Below, piece after piece: positions 24,322 to 33,495 of a DNA stretch of 49,694 nucleotides (position 1 is its first letter; every line of letters begins with the position of its first letter). Source of the DNA: an uncultured Campylobacter sp. (GTDB taxonomy: Bacteria > Campylobacterota > Campylobacteria > Campylobacterales > Campylobacteraceae); NCBI GenBank assembly GCA_937965895.1, contig CALCKS010000172.1, forward strand, positions 1-49,694, written 5' to 3'. The notes below the pieces were generated by a model. That model made no database searches and had not been told where the DNA came from. It worked only from the letters and a program-made list of their open reading frames with translations. A program made the translations under genes and the position numbers.

Positions 24322-26247
24322 TTAAAAAATCAACCCCTCGTCGTCTTGTTTGATTAGCGTATCTTGCGCGTCTTGTTTCGGTACCGGCGAGATCTTCGTA
24401 TAGACTTCGATCAAGCCCTCGTACGCAGTGTGAAAGACACCCTCCGGCTCGATGAAAGTTTTTTGTTTTAGTGGATACTCCTTCATGTAGCTTTCCATAA
24501 ATTTCTTAAACACCGGAGCTGCCGTGCGTCCGCCGCCCTCGACCTTTCGCATCGGCGTGTTGTCGTCGTTGCCGTACCATACGACCACCTCGACCTCGGG
24601 CGTAAATCCGCAAAACCACGCGTCGATGTTGTTATTTGTCGTGCCGGTCTTGCCGGCGACCTGCACGCCGTTTAGCCTGGCGCTTTGTCCCGTGCCGCGC
24701 TCCACGACCGTTTTCATCATATCAGTCATCAGGTATGCCTGCTCGGGCTCAGTGACGAACGTCCGCTCAGGCTCAAAAACCGCTTCTAAATTTTGATAGT
24801 TTATGATGCGTTTTATCAGGCTTGGCTCCACGATCTCGCCGCCGTTTGGAAACATCGAGTAAAATTTAGCAAACTCCAATGGCGAGATGCCAAAGCTACC
24901 AAGCGCGATGGAGAGGTTTTTAGGGATGTTTTTAAAGCCCATTTCGGTTAGCTTTTTATACGCCGTATCAAGCCCGATCTCGTCGAGTAAATTTATCGTG
25001 GCGAGGTTGCGCGACTGACGCAGAGCCTCTCGCAGCGTGATATAGCCCTGGAAGCCGCCGCTATAGTTTTTCGGACGCCACTCGTACTGGCTGCCTTCGT
25101 TAAAGACCCTTGAGATATCGGCTGCCTTGCTCATCGGCGAGTAGCCCATATCTAGGGCGATCTGGTAGATGAAAGGCTTAAAGCTGGAGCCCGGCTGGCG
25201 CATACTCTGCGTGGCGCGGTTGTAGCTGCTTTTGGCGTAGTCTACGCCGCCTACTAGCGCGAGGATCTCGCCCGTTTTAGGTAGCGTAACGACGATAGCG
25301 CCGTTTAGGATACTGGCGTTTGCGTCCTTGTTACGTTTTAGTATCTCGTTGTAGCCGTATTTTAGCGCCTCGGACGCCATATCTTGCACCTTTAAATCGA
25401 CGCTGGTTTCGATGACATAGCCGCCGGTTTTTATATCCTCAAAGCGCTTTGAGGCCTCTTTTAGCACCTCGTCCACGATGTACGGGGCTTTGTTTTGCGT
25501 GAGAGTGTCGTCAAAGACCACGGGCTGCTCGACTAGCGCGGCCTTGTACTCTGCGTCGCTGATCCAGCCTAGTGCGTTCATCCTTGCTATGACGTTGTTT
25601 GCGCGGCTAAGCGATAGATCTAGGTGGCGGGTCGGGTCGTATGTGCTAGGAGCCTTTGGCAAGCCCACTAGGATCGCGATCTCTTTTAGCGTGAGCTCGT
25701 TAAGCTCCTTTCTAAAGTATCCCTTTGCTGCGGTTTTTATGCCATGATAGCCGTGTCCTAGATAGACGTGATTTAGATAGCGCTCTAAAATTTGCTCTTT
25801 GGTTAGCTCGTTTTCCAGCTTCATCGAGATGATCATCTCTTTTAGCTTACGGGTTAGCTTTTTTTCTCTGGTTAATACCATGTTTTTAACTAACTGCTGC
25901 GTTAGCGTGCTAGCGCCCTCGACTAGTTTGCCCGCCTTTATGTCCTTAACGATAGCTCGCGTGATAGCCTCGGGATTTACGCCGCCGTGTTCAAAAAAGC
26001 TCGTATCCTCGATCGCCACGAGCGCCTCGATGACGCGCGGCGGAATGTCTTCGTACTTGACGTAGATCCTGTTTTCGTCAAAGATATTTGCGATGAGTTC
26101 GCCGTTTCTATCGTAAATTTGAGTCGTGAGCTTTGGCTTAAAATCGATGATATTTGACGCATCAAAGGTAACTTGCGAATAAAGATAAACAAATGCCGCG
26201 CTCAGCGAAACAAAGATAATAAACAAAATCGAAGCTAAAATTCTCAT
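24322..26247 (-). CDS. pbpA: Penicillin-binding protein 1A, bifunctional
   Basis: Peptidoglycan glycosyltransferase and transpeptidase, anchored in the inner membrane with the bulk in the periplasm. 641 residues. N-terminal membrane anchor (residues 4-25), GT51 domain with AIEDTSFFEHGGV (catalytic Glu near residue 83) and GASTLTQQLVKN, then the transpeptidase with SSFK (Ser near 354, in QPGSSFKPF), SRN in RQSRNLATINL, and KTGTTNNN. It is shorter than E. coli PBP1A, as usual in Campylobacter. It overlaps maf by 4 bases. Confidence 0.95.
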   Translation of the reverse strand: MRILASILFIIFVSLSAAFVYLYSQVTFDASNIIDFKPKLTTQIYDRNGELIANIFDENRIYVKYEDIPPRVIEALVAIEDTSFFEHGGVNPEAITRAIVKDIKAGKLVEGASTLTQQLVKNMVLTREKKLTRKLKEMIISMKLENELTKEQILERYLNHVYLGHGYHGIKTAAKGYFRKELNELTLKEIAILVGLPKAPSTYDPTRHLDLSLSRANNVIARMNALGWISDAEYKAALVEQPVVFDDTLTQNKAPYIVDEVLKEASKRFEDIKTGGYVIETSVDLKVQDMASEALKYGYNEILKRNKDANASILNGAIVVTLPKTGEILALVGGVDYAKSSYNRATQSMRQPGSSFKPFIYQIALDMGYSPMSKAADISRVFNEGSQYEWRPKNYSGGFQGYITLREALRQSRNLATINLLDEIGLDTAYKKLTEMGFKNIPKNLSIALGSFGISPLEFAKFYSMFPNGGEIVEPSLIKRIINYQNLEAVFEPERTFVTEPEQAYLMTDMMKTVVERGTGQSARLNGVQVAGKTGTTNNNIDAWFCGFTPEVEVVVWYGNDDNTPMRKVEGGGRTAAPVFKKFMESYMKEYPLKQKTFIEPEGVFHTAYEGLIEVYTKISPVPKQDAQDTLIKQDDEGLIF

Positions 26248-26792
26248 AAAAAGGCCTTTAAAATTTTCACGTTTAGCCCCATTGCGGTGCTAGTTTCGCC
26301 GTTTTGGCTTAGGATGTATTTTTTGTTGAAATTTTCTATCGTCATGGCTCCGGCCTTGCCCTGCCAAAGATCGCCAGATAGGTAGTTTTGTAGGTCGGCT
26401 TCGTCAAATTTGGCAAATTTATACTCCGCAAAGCTGACGTTAAAAAGCTCGAATTTTTCGCCCAAAAATATCATCGCGGTTACGATCCTAGCGACGTTGC
26501 CGCTTTGCATTTGCAGCATTTTTAGAGCTTCCTTTTCGTCCTTTGCTTTGCCTAAAATTTTACCGCCACATACGACGACGCTATCTGCGAAAACGACGTT
26601 TTTTACGTTTTCATTCGCCTTTAAAAATTGCTCTTTTTTTGCCGCGACGATCTTTTGAACGTAAACGTGCGGCGGTAAATTTTTATCTACGCCGCCCTCG
26701 TCGTAGTCAAAGAAAACCTGCTCAAATTTAACGCCGTGATCTTGCAAAACCTTAGCTCTAGTGACCGAGCTCGAAGCCAAAATAATCATCAA
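26244..26792 (-). CDS. maf: Maf-family nucleotide pyrophosphatase
   Basis: Hydrolyses dTTP/UTP or modified pyrimidine nucleotides to monophosphates. 182 residues. The family start LASSSVTRAKVL and the central FADSVVVCGGKILGKAKDEKEA are present; the usual S-R-R reads S-V-T-R here. ATGA overlap with pbpA and 4-base overlap with the membrane protein upstream, so the three form one unit, as maf-pbpA do in C. jejuni (Cj0507-Cj0508). Confidence 0.88.
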   Translation of the reverse strand: MMIILASSSVTRAKVLQDHGVKFEQVFFDYDEGGVDKNLPPHVYVQKIVAAKKEQFLKANENVKNVVFADSVVVCGGKILGKAKDEKEALKMLQMQSGNVARIVTAMIFLGEKFELFNVSFAEYKFAKFDEADLQNYLSGDLWQGKAGAMTIENFNKKYILSQNGETSTAMGLNVKILKAFL

Positions 26793-27283
26793 AACTCCCT
26801 ATAAGATACGCCAAGATACGCTGCCAGTAGCGCAAATGCCACGTTTAGCGGGATGAAATAATAAATCGTAACTATGAGGTTCTCGTGAAGCTCGATGTAT
26901 TCGCTATTTTGCAGAGATTTTGAGGCTTTGTTTAGGCGGTACGTGACGTAAATAACGTTTAGAAACAAAAATCCCCAGATCGCCCATTTTGTCGTTAAAA
27001 TCGTATTTAGCATTGGATCGGCGTTTTTGATCGCGTTTTGTTTGGCTAGTATCGCGCCCGTCACGCCAATGACGGCGATCGAGCCGTAGATCGCGTAGCC
27101 AAGACGCTTTAGCATAGAGATTATCGTTTGGTATTTTTGCGTGTCGCCCTCGATATTTTTCATAAAAAATTTTGCGATGAGTAAAAAATTTGCTTGAAAT
27201 CCGATGAAAACAACCACGGAGAGGATGTGGATAAAGGGTAGGACGCTGCTAATCTTTGCAAAGGCTATGTTAAATTCGGGCAT
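26789..27283 (-). CDS. Four-helix integral membrane protein, CopD/HemJ-like in layout
   Basis: 164 residues with four hydrophobic helices: about residues 14-38, 62-82, 101-119 and 137-157. The first contains FIHILSVVVFIGFQ, with a His in the position typical of CopD/HemJ-like and DUF2269-like haem or metal membrane proteins; a second His lies before helix four (LHENLIV). Function unknown. Start chosen as ATG at 27283, overlapping nothing upstream; it overlaps maf by 4 bases downstream. Confidence 0.75.
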   Translation of the reverse strand: MPEFNIAFAKISSVLPFIHILSVVVFIGFQANFLLIAKFFMKNIEGDTQKYQTIISMLKRLGYAIYGSIAVIGVTGAILAKQNAIKNADPMLNTILTTKWAIWGFLFLNVIYVTYRLNKASKSLQNSEYIELHENLIVTIYYFIPLNVAFALLAAYLGVSYREF

Positions 27284-27492
27284 TTGTCCCCTTTGATCTA
27301 AAATTTTCTCGCGCTAGAGCTATTTTGACGGCGGTAAAATTTGACGCCAAAATGCGCGAATAAAATAAACTCATAAACTTATATTTTCCTTTAAATTTTA
27401 TCTCGGTTCGCAAAATGCAAATTTTGGATTTGCTTTGCGGCCTTAAATTTGGTTTTGCAAAAATTTGTTCAAATTTTACACCGCAAAAACCG

Positions 27493-27527
27493 CGGTCAAA
27501 TTTAAGAAAATCGCTTAAATTTGACCG
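27493..27527 (-). terminator. AAATTT-armed terminator of alaS
   Basis: Perfect 14-base arms CGGTCAAATTTAAG (27493-27506) and CTTAAATTTGACCG (27514-27527), 7-base loop, 9 bases after the alaS stop. On the minus strand a TTTTT tract follows closely. The best-formed of the AAATTT hairpins. Confidence 0.75.
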
Positions 27528-27535
27528 ACACAAGC

Positions 27536-30085
27536 TTATTTTTCTAACTTGATTTTAGCAAACTCAAACGCCTGCCTGATCGCATCTTCGATTGCAAGTA
27601 CGTTTTTACCGCCTGCGGTGGCGAAGTCGTCCTTGCCGCCGCCGTTTCCGCCTAAAATTTGAGCCGTAAATTTGACCCATTCGCCGGCTTTTAACGGCGC
27701 GTTTTTCACGCCTGCAGCCAGAGCGATTTTGCCCTCTTCGTTTACTTGCACAAGTAGGATCGCCGCCTTTTCGTTCTCGTTTTTAAACTCGTCTATCGTC
27801 GCCTTTATGTCGCCGCCGTCAATCACCGCGACGCAAAGCTTGGTCTCGTTTACGTTTACCACGGCTAGCGCGTGCGCCTCTTTTGCCTGCTTGGTTTTAT
27901 CTTTTAGGCTTTTTATCTCGGCTTTTAGTTTTTTTACCGCGTTCATAGGCTCGGCGCTTTTTAGTTCGGTTTTTAGCTCTTCGATCTCGCCGCGCCAGGC
28001 TTTTGCGAGATTTAGCGCGGCCTTAGAGCACACGGCTTCAATCCTGCGCACGCCCGCGCTCACGCCGCCTTCTTTAGTAATGAAAAACGCGCCGATCTGG
28101 CTTAAATTTGCCACGTGCGTACCGCCGCAAAGCTCCTTGCTAATCTCTCCGAAGCTTAGCACGCGCACTTTATCGGCGTATTTTTCGCCAAATAGCGCGA
28201 TAGCGCCGCTATTTTTGGCATCCTCGATGTCCATTATCTCTGTTTTTGCCGCGATACTTTCGGCGATTGCGCTATTGACGAAATTTTCGATCTTTGTCAG
28301 CTCCTCTGCCGTCACTGCCTTTGGATGAGAGAAGTCAAATCTGAGTCTGTTCGCCTCTACGCTAGATCCGGCCTGCGCGATATGCGCTCCTAGCACGCTT
28401 CTAAGCGCAGAGTGGAGCAGGTGCGTGGCGCTGTGGTGGCGCGCGATCTCGGCTCTTTGCTCGCTTACTTTTAGCTTCACGGCGTCGCCGATTTTAATCT
28501 CTTTTTTAACCGCGACGTTTGATAAATTCAGCCCGAAAAACTTCTGCGTATCTAGTATGTCGGCTGTGCCCACGATCTCGCCGCTGTCGCCTGCCTGGCC
28601 GCCGCTTTGCGCGTAAAAAGGCGTCACGTCAAACATCGCCCAGCCTTGTTCGCCAGCTTTTAAAATTTGAGTTTCTTTAAAATCCTCGTCAAGTAGCGCT
28701 AAAACCTCGCTCGTGCGCTCAAGCTCCTCGTAGCCGCTAAATTTATTTTCGCCAAATTTTTCTAAAAGCGCCTTAAAATCGCCCTTTGCGCTCTTGTCGC
28801 CGCTGCCTTTCCAAGCAGCCTTAGCGCGCGCTTTTTGCTCGCTCATTAGCTCGTCAAATTTTGCTTCATCGACTTTGAGACCTTTTTCGCGTAACATATC
28901 GGCCGTTAGATCTAGCGGGAAGCCGAATGTGTCGTAAAGCTTAAACGCAGCCTCGCCGCTAAAAATATCTTTCGTGCGCGCTAGCTCGCTCTCAAAAAGC
29001 TCGAGTCCGCTCGCGATCGTGGTTAAAAATCTCTCTTCTTCAAGCCTGATTTGCTCTTTTACCGCCGCTTTTTTCTCGTTTAAGTAGGCGTAGTGGCCGC
29101 CCATTAGCTCGCAGACTTTATCTACGAGGCGGTACATAAATGGCTCTTTTATACCTAGCAGATATCCGTGCCTGATCGCGCGGCGAAGGATACGGCGAAG
29201 CACATAGCCGCGGCCCTCTTTGTCAAATGTCGTGCCTTGAGCTAGCAGGAAAGTCACTGAGCGGATGTGGTCGCTGATGACGCGGTAGCTAGCGCCGCTC
29301 TCGTAAGCATACGGCTTACCGCAAAGCGCGGCTACTTCGTTTATAAGCGGCATAAAAAGCGAGCTGTCGTAGTTGCTAAATTTGCCTTCCATTATCGCCG
29401 TGACGCGCTCAAGCCCCATGCCGGTGTCGATGCTAGGTTTTGGTAGTGGAGTTAGCTTGCCGTCGCTACTGCGCTCGTACTGCATAAAGACTAGGTTCCA
29501 AATTTCAAGAAATCTGTCGCCGTCGCCGCCCATGTAGTCCTCAGGCGTGTTAAAGTGCTCGCCGCCCTGGTCATAAAAGATCTCCGAGCACGGTCCGCAC
29601 GGTCCCGTATCGCCCATCTGCCAGAAGTTATCGTGATCTCCGAATCTATAAATGCGCTCCTTTGCTATATGCTGCTCCCATAGCGCAAACGCCTCATCGT
29701 CGCTCTCGTGAACGGTCACGTATAGGCGGTCTTTGGGTAGTTTTAGCACCTGCGTGACGAACTCCCACGCATATGCGATCGCGTCTTTTTTGAAGTATTC
29801 GCCGAAGCTAAAATTTCCCAGCATCTCAAAAAACGTGTGGTGGCGCGCGGTGTAGCCGACGTTATCTAAGTCATTGTGCTTGCCACCTGCGCGGATGCAT
29901 GTCTGACAGCTCGTGCGGATCGGCGGGGTAGGGCGCGGCACTTCGCCGGTGAAAATGCTCTTAAACGGCACCATGCCGGCGTTTGTAAAAAGTAGCGTAG
30001 CGTCGTTTGGCACTAGCGGCGCAGACGGGATGATCTCATGACCTTTACTTGCGAAAAAATTTAAATAAGCCTCTCTAATATCCAT
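27536..30085 (-). CDS. alaS: Alanyl-tRNA synthetase
   Basis: 849 residues, full length. Class II core with FTNAGMVPFKSIFTGEVP, RAGGKHNDLDNVG, HHTFFEMLGNFSFGEYFKK; the editing domain with HSATHLLHSALRSVLG and CGGTHVANLSQIGAF (zinc/editing ligands); C-terminal oligomerisation domain with the glycine-rich GGNGGGKDDFATAGG. ATG at 30085 (MDIREAYLNFFASKGH). C. jejuni has alaS-maf-pbpA in the same order. Confidence 0.98.
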   Translation of the reverse strand: MDIREAYLNFFASKGHEIIPSAPLVPNDATLLFTNAGMVPFKSIFTGEVPRPTPPIRTSCQTCIRAGGKHNDLDNVGYTARHHTFFEMLGNFSFGEYFKKDAIAYAWEFVTQVLKLPKDRLYVTVHESDDEAFALWEQHIAKERIYRFGDHDNFWQMGDTGPCGPCSEIFYDQGGEHFNTPEDYMGGDGDRFLEIWNLVFMQYERSSDGKLTPLPKPSIDTGMGLERVTAIMEGKFSNYDSSLFMPLINEVAALCGKPYAYESGASYRVISDHIRSVTFLLAQGTTFDKEGRGYVLRRILRRAIRHGYLLGIKEPFMYRLVDKVCELMGGHYAYLNEKKAAVKEQIRLEEERFLTTIASGLELFESELARTKDIFSGEAAFKLYDTFGFPLDLTADMLREKGLKVDEAKFDELMSEQKARAKAAWKGSGDKSAKGDFKALLEKFGENKFSGYEELERTSEVLALLDEDFKETQILKAGEQGWAMFDVTPFYAQSGGQAGDSGEIVGTADILDTQKFFGLNLSNVAVKKEIKIGDAVKLKVSEQRAEIARHHSATHLLHSALRSVLGAHIAQAGSSVEANRLRFDFSHPKAVTAEELTKIENFVNSAIAESIAAKTEIMDIEDAKNSGAIALFGEKYADKVRVLSFGEISKELCGGTHVANLSQIGAFFITKEGGVSAGVRRIEAVCSKAALNLAKAWRGEIEELKTELKSAEPMNAVKKLKAEIKSLKDKTKQAKEAHALAVVNVNETKLCVAVIDGGDIKATIDEFKNENEKAAILLVQVNEEGKIALAAGVKNAPLKAGEWVKFTAQILGGNGGGKDDFATAGGKNVLAIEDAIRQAFEFAKIKLEK

Positions 30086-30224
30086 CGTTTTATTCCTGAT
30101 TAAAGTTTTAAAATAGGGCTGATTTTAGCATAAATTTAATAAAACTTGTTTGAGGCCCGCTATAAAAAGGCGTCGGTAAAATTTAAAAATCGCTCGCATT
30201 ATCCGTTTAATTACAATTTTTGAC

Positions 30225-30230
30225 TATAAT
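30225..30230 (+). promoter_or_regulatory. Promoter -10 for the oxidoreductase-hemH unit
   Basis: TATAAT at 30225-30230, 33 bases before the ATG, in a T-rich divergent region shared with alaS. GGAAAAAAG serves as a modest ribosome site. Confidence 0.5.
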
Positions 30231-30263
30231 TGCCTAAAAACATTAAATTTTGGAAAAAAGATT

Positions 30264-31124
30264 ATGAAAAAACGAGTTGCGATAATAGGATTTGGAAACG
30301 ACGCGAAGCACTACTATAACGAGCTTCGTCGCTCCGAACACTTCGAGCTGGCGGCGATTTTTGACGGCGTTAAAAATAGCGAAATTTGCGGACGGATTCC
30401 TTTTTACGATAATATAAACGATCTTTTGGACTCCGTACGGATCGACGCTCTCATCGTCACTGATACGCATAAATATCTAAATTTGATACCTAAATGCCTA
30501 AATTTTATAAAATTTATCATGCTTGATCCTTGGCTTTGCAAATCAGGCGAGATAAGGGAGCTAAAATACTGCTTTAAATCCCAAAATATAGGCGCTTACG
30601 TGGCTTTTATAGATAGATTTAATCCCGTTATCGCCTCTATAAAAAAAGAACTCGCCAAAGAAAAAGATATTTTTTCGATAAATATCGCTCGAGGGTTTAG
30701 TAGGGGCGTAAATTTGCAGCTTGAAATTTTACAAAACATCGATGTTGCAAGATTTATAACCGGTAGCGAGATAATCTTTAGCAATAAAGTTTCAATCCAA
30801 AACGACGACAAAAGAAGCGAAACAGACTCGCTTTTTCAGCTTAAATTTAAAAACCAGACGCTAGCTAGTATCCACAACTCAAAGCGCTTTAAAGCAGAAC
30901 GCTTTACGATCGAATTTGCCGCGAACGGGGGCGTGTATTTCGGCGATATGCTGGGCCTTAAGCTAAACAAATACACGCTTGACGGGCAGCAAAATTTGAA
31001 AGTTTACAGCGACGTTTCGCCGGTTAAAGCACTACTAAATGAGTTTTATCAGGCATGTTGCGGCGCAAAAAGCGATCTAAGTACGCTCGAAGACACACTA
31101 AAGGCTCAGGAGGTTTGCGAATGA
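30264..31124 (+). CDS. Gfo/Idh/MocA-family oxidoreductase-like protein
   Basis: 286 residues. N-terminal NAD(P)-binding fold with a somewhat altered glycine motif (RVAIIGFGNDAKHYYNEL) and DALIVTDTHKYLNLIPKCL. The catalytic EKP of the family is not present: the segment reads FIMLDPWLCKSGE. So it may be a binding protein and not an active dehydrogenase. The C-terminal beta sheet domain is present (FKAERFTIEFAANGGVYFGD). It overlaps hemH by ATGA. C. jejuni has an equivalent (Cj0504c) next to hemH. Confidence 0.8.
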   Translation: MKKRVAIIGFGNDAKHYYNELRRSEHFELAAIFDGVKNSEICGRIPFYDNINDLLDSVRIDALIVTDTHKYLNLIPKCLNFIKFIMLDPWLCKSGEIRELKYCFKSQNIGAYVAFIDRFNPVIASIKKELAKEKDIFSINIARGFSRGVNLQLEILQNIDVARFITGSEIIFSNKVSIQNDDKRSETDSLFQLKFKNQTLASIHNSKRFKAERFTIEFAANGGVYFGDMLGLKLNKYTLDGQQNLKVYSDVSPVKALLNEFYQACCGAKSDLSTLEDTLKAQEVCE

Positions 31125-32053
31125 GGCTAATTTTACTGCTAAATATGGGCGGACCAAATGACCTTAGCGAGGTTGAGGTATTCTTAAAAAATATGTTTAA
31201 CGACCCGTATATCCTGGGGATAAAAAGCCCGTTTTTGCGCAAATTTGTTGCGTTTATGATAACCAAATCTCGCCTAAGAGCCGCGCAAAATAACTACCGT
31301 CAAATCGGCGGAAAATCGCCTATCTGTGAGCTTACGGCGAGACTATGCGGTAAAATTTCGCATTTTTTAGACGATGATACGGCGGTAGCTTTTGCGATGA
31401 ACTACACGCCGCCTTTTGCGAAGGATGTTTTAGCTGAGTTTACGGAGGCTTCGGAGATCGTCGTTTTTCCTCTCTATCCGCACCATTCGTTTACGACCGT
31501 AACGTCTAGTATAAGCGACTTTGAAAAGGCGCAAGCCGAGCTAAATTTAAAGGCGAAAGTAAAAATCATCGAGCCGTTTTTTGAGGATGAGAGATATAAC
31601 GAGGTTGTCGTAGATGACATCGAAAAAGCTGCGCGCGATCTAAATGCTGGTGAGATAACGCTGGTATTTTCGGCGCACTCTTTGCCGCAAAAAATGATCG
31701 ACGCGGGCGATATCTACGAGGAGCACGTCAAGCGTCACGTTCAAATTTTAACCGAAATTTTGGAGAAGCGAGGAGTCAAATTTAAGCAAATTTTGCTCGC
31801 ATACCAGTCAAAGCTAGGCCCCGTAAAGTGGCTCGAACCATCGCTAAATCAGGCATTGGCCGAGATAAAAGACAAGAAAGCGCTCGTTTATCCGATCTCG
31901 TTTTGTATTGATAACTCCGAAACCGTTTTTGAGCTATCAAAGGAATTTCGCCATATCGCCAGTGAGTTAAATTTTGATTTTTATGACGTCGTAGGCTGTC
32001 CAAACGATAGTGAAAAATTTGCTAAATTTATAGCAGACAAAGCTAAGGAATGA
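31121..32053 (+). CDS. hemH: Ferrochelatase
   Basis: Inserts Fe(II) into protoporphyrin IX, the last step of haem synthesis, at the membrane face. 310 residues from ATG 31121; an in-frame extension to 31055 exists but lies inside the preceding gene, while 31121 gives the family's start (ILLLNMGGPNDLSEVEVFL). Seen: NDPYILG, FPLYPHHSFTT, the catalytic-His motif FSAHSLPQ and the acidic ISFCIDNSETVFEL. Translation is coupled to the upstream gene. Confidence 0.95.
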   Translation: MRLILLLNMGGPNDLSEVEVFLKNMFNDPYILGIKSPFLRKFVAFMITKSRLRAAQNNYRQIGGKSPICELTARLCGKISHFLDDDTAVAFAMNYTPPFAKDVLAEFTEASEIVVFPLYPHHSFTTVTSSISDFEKAQAELNLKAKVKIIEPFFEDERYNEVVVDDIEKAARDLNAGEITLVFSAHSLPQKMIDAGDIYEEHVKRHVQILTEILEKRGVKFKQILLAYQSKLGPVKWLEPSLNQALAEIKDKKALVYPISFCIDNSETVFELSKEFRHIASELNFDFYDVVGCPNDSEKFAKFIADKAKE

Positions 32054-32093
32054 AATTTGCTTGCGATAACGTATCTTTTATAAAGGATGCGAA

Positions 32094-32549
32094 ATGACGA
32101 TCGAAGAGCAAAAATTTATCCAAAAGATTTTGGCCGAGCTTGCACAAAAAGCCATAGAAAAGACTGCAAAGGCGGTAAAACGCGCCGACTTTGAAAAAGA
32201 GCTCAAAAAAGCCGTTGAGCCGATAAAAACCGCCAAAGAGCCTGATGTGGAAGGTTTTAAAAAGACTCTTACGGAGCTTGGCGCAGCAGGATTTTTATCG
32301 CAGATGAACGAGCAAAAAATCCAGGAAAAGCTAAGCATCAAAAAAGAGGAGCTGATGGAGGCTTTAGGGCTAAATACCGATATGAAAAAAAGCCTAAGAG
32401 ATGAGCTTGAAACCGTACTGGACGATCTTTTGACCAAATACGAAAAGGAGCTACGAGCCAGCTTGCAAAGCAACTCCTTGCTAGAAAAACAGCAATCTTT
32501 ACAAAATAAAAATCCGTCGATACTGGGCACGGTTTTAGGTATTGTATAA
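32094..32549 (+). CDS. Small helical protein of unknown function
   Basis: 151 residues, not recognised. Almost entirely helical and strongly charged (AQKAIEKTAKAVKRADFEKE), with a glycine-proline-free coiled-coil-like body and a short apolar C-terminus (SILGTVLGIV) that may be a docking tail. No signal peptide. AAAGGATGCGAA precedes the ATG. Forty bases behind hemH, so possibly co-transcribed. The opposite frame is also open over most of the gene, but has no ribosome site. Confidence 0.7.
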   Translation: MTIEEQKFIQKILAELAQKAIEKTAKAVKRADFEKELKKAVEPIKTAKEPDVEGFKKTLTELGAAGFLSQMNEQKIQEKLSIKKEELMEALGLNTDMKKSLRDELETVLDDLLTKYEKELRASLQSNSLLEKQQSLQNKNPSILGTVLGIV

Positions 32550-32910
32550 ATTTGGCGTAGTTTTAAGTCGCGGCGAGTCGGCGGTAAAATTTGAGTTTGA
32601 TGCTTAGTGATTAAAGCCTTAAAAGCTTGACGAGGCTAAATTTGCATGTTTTGAATGTGGTTGCCTATAGGGTTTTTTGTTGATGAAAAAAATTTCACAT
32701 AAAGTGGCTATTTTCTCTTACAATCATCAAATTTAAAAATAGCTTTTCAAACTTGTATTTAAAACTACCTATCGGTGTTACACAAATTTGCTTATCATTA
32801 AAATTTAAGTAATGCGTCGCAAAGTCGGTAATAAATGATTGAAATTTGACTGGTAGTTTTTGTGTATTTGAAAAAGTAAGAAGGCGAGAGTTTATCTCGC
32901 CTAAATTTGA
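32550..32910. other. 360-bp convergent intergenic region
   Basis: Between the small helical gene and hpf. Apart from the hpf terminator at its right end there is nothing but AT-rich sequence with AAATTT copies. No ORF and no repeat of note. Confidence 0.5.
32882..32902 (-). terminator. Terminator of hpf
   Basis: Perfect 8-base arms AGGCGAGA (32882-32889) and TCTCGCCT (32895-32902), 5-base loop, just after the hpf stop on the minus strand, followed by TTCTTACTTTTTC. Confidence 0.7.
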
Positions 32911-33444
32911 TTAATAAAGTCCGAATTTGCCGTCAGAGCGTTTGTAGATCACGCGCATTTTGGCGTCCATATCGTTAAATACGTAAAACTGTGCATCGCT
33001 ATCTTTTAGCTTTTGCATAGCTTCCTCGATCTCTAGTGGTTTATATAGCTCAAGCTCCATAGGTATTATCTCATCTACCTCGCCGTCGTTTATATGTTCG
33101 TCGGCAATCGCAGCTCTAACAGCTTTGCCATCGTCTTTATTTTTGACGGTTGTATTTTTGTCGTGCTCGCGGCGAAGTACTTTTGATGCGCGTTCAAGCG
33201 CAAGATCGACTGCAGCGTATAGATCTTTATCTTTGTGGCGGATTACGATCGTGTCTTTTTTTGCCAAATTTAGCGCAAATTCTACGCTAAAGCCTTTTTT
33301 GCCGTTTTTTTCGTCCGCAGAAACTACGCAACGACCCGAAATAATATCCAGTCCGTATTTGTTAAGCGCATCAAATGCGTTTTCTATATGTTGTTTGATT
33401 GGGTCTGTTAGGTCAAATTGTTTACCTACGATGCTTAGATTCAT
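32911..33444 (-). CDS. hpf: Ribosome hibernation promoting factor, long form
   Basis: 177 residues. The N-terminal RaiA/HPF domain (NLSIVGKQFDLTDPIKQHIENA) blocks the decoding centre; after a charged linker the C-terminal dimerisation domain (MQKLKDSDAQFYVFNDM, MRVIYKRSDGKFGLY) joins two 30S subunits into 100S dimers. Two tandem ATG codons (33447, 33444): the AAGGAG site is 5 bases from 33444 and only 2 from 33447, so the second is preferred. It is the last gene before the pilin operon on the same strand, separated by 51 bases. Confidence 0.93.
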   Translation of the reverse strand: MNLSIVGKQFDLTDPIKQHIENAFDALNKYGLDIISGRCVVSADEKNGKKGFSVEFALNLAKKDTIVIRHKDKDLYAAVDLALERASKVLRREHDKNTTVKNKDDGKAVRAAIADEHINDGEVDEIIPMELELYKPLEIEEAMQKLKDSDAQFYVFNDMDAKMRVIYKRSDGKFGLY

Positions 33445-33495
33445 CATCTCTCCTTTACGTTAAAGTGCTAGCATTATAACATATAAAGTATTATT

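Noticed and set aside
27270..27533. Minus-strand open frame of 87 codons between the four-helix membrane protein and alaS
   Set aside because: It lies over the alaS terminator and AAATTT-rich sequence, has no ribosome site and no protein-like composition.
31055..31120. N-terminal extension of ferrochelatase
   Set aside because: The basic extension lies inside the preceding gene; the family's conserved start is at 31121.
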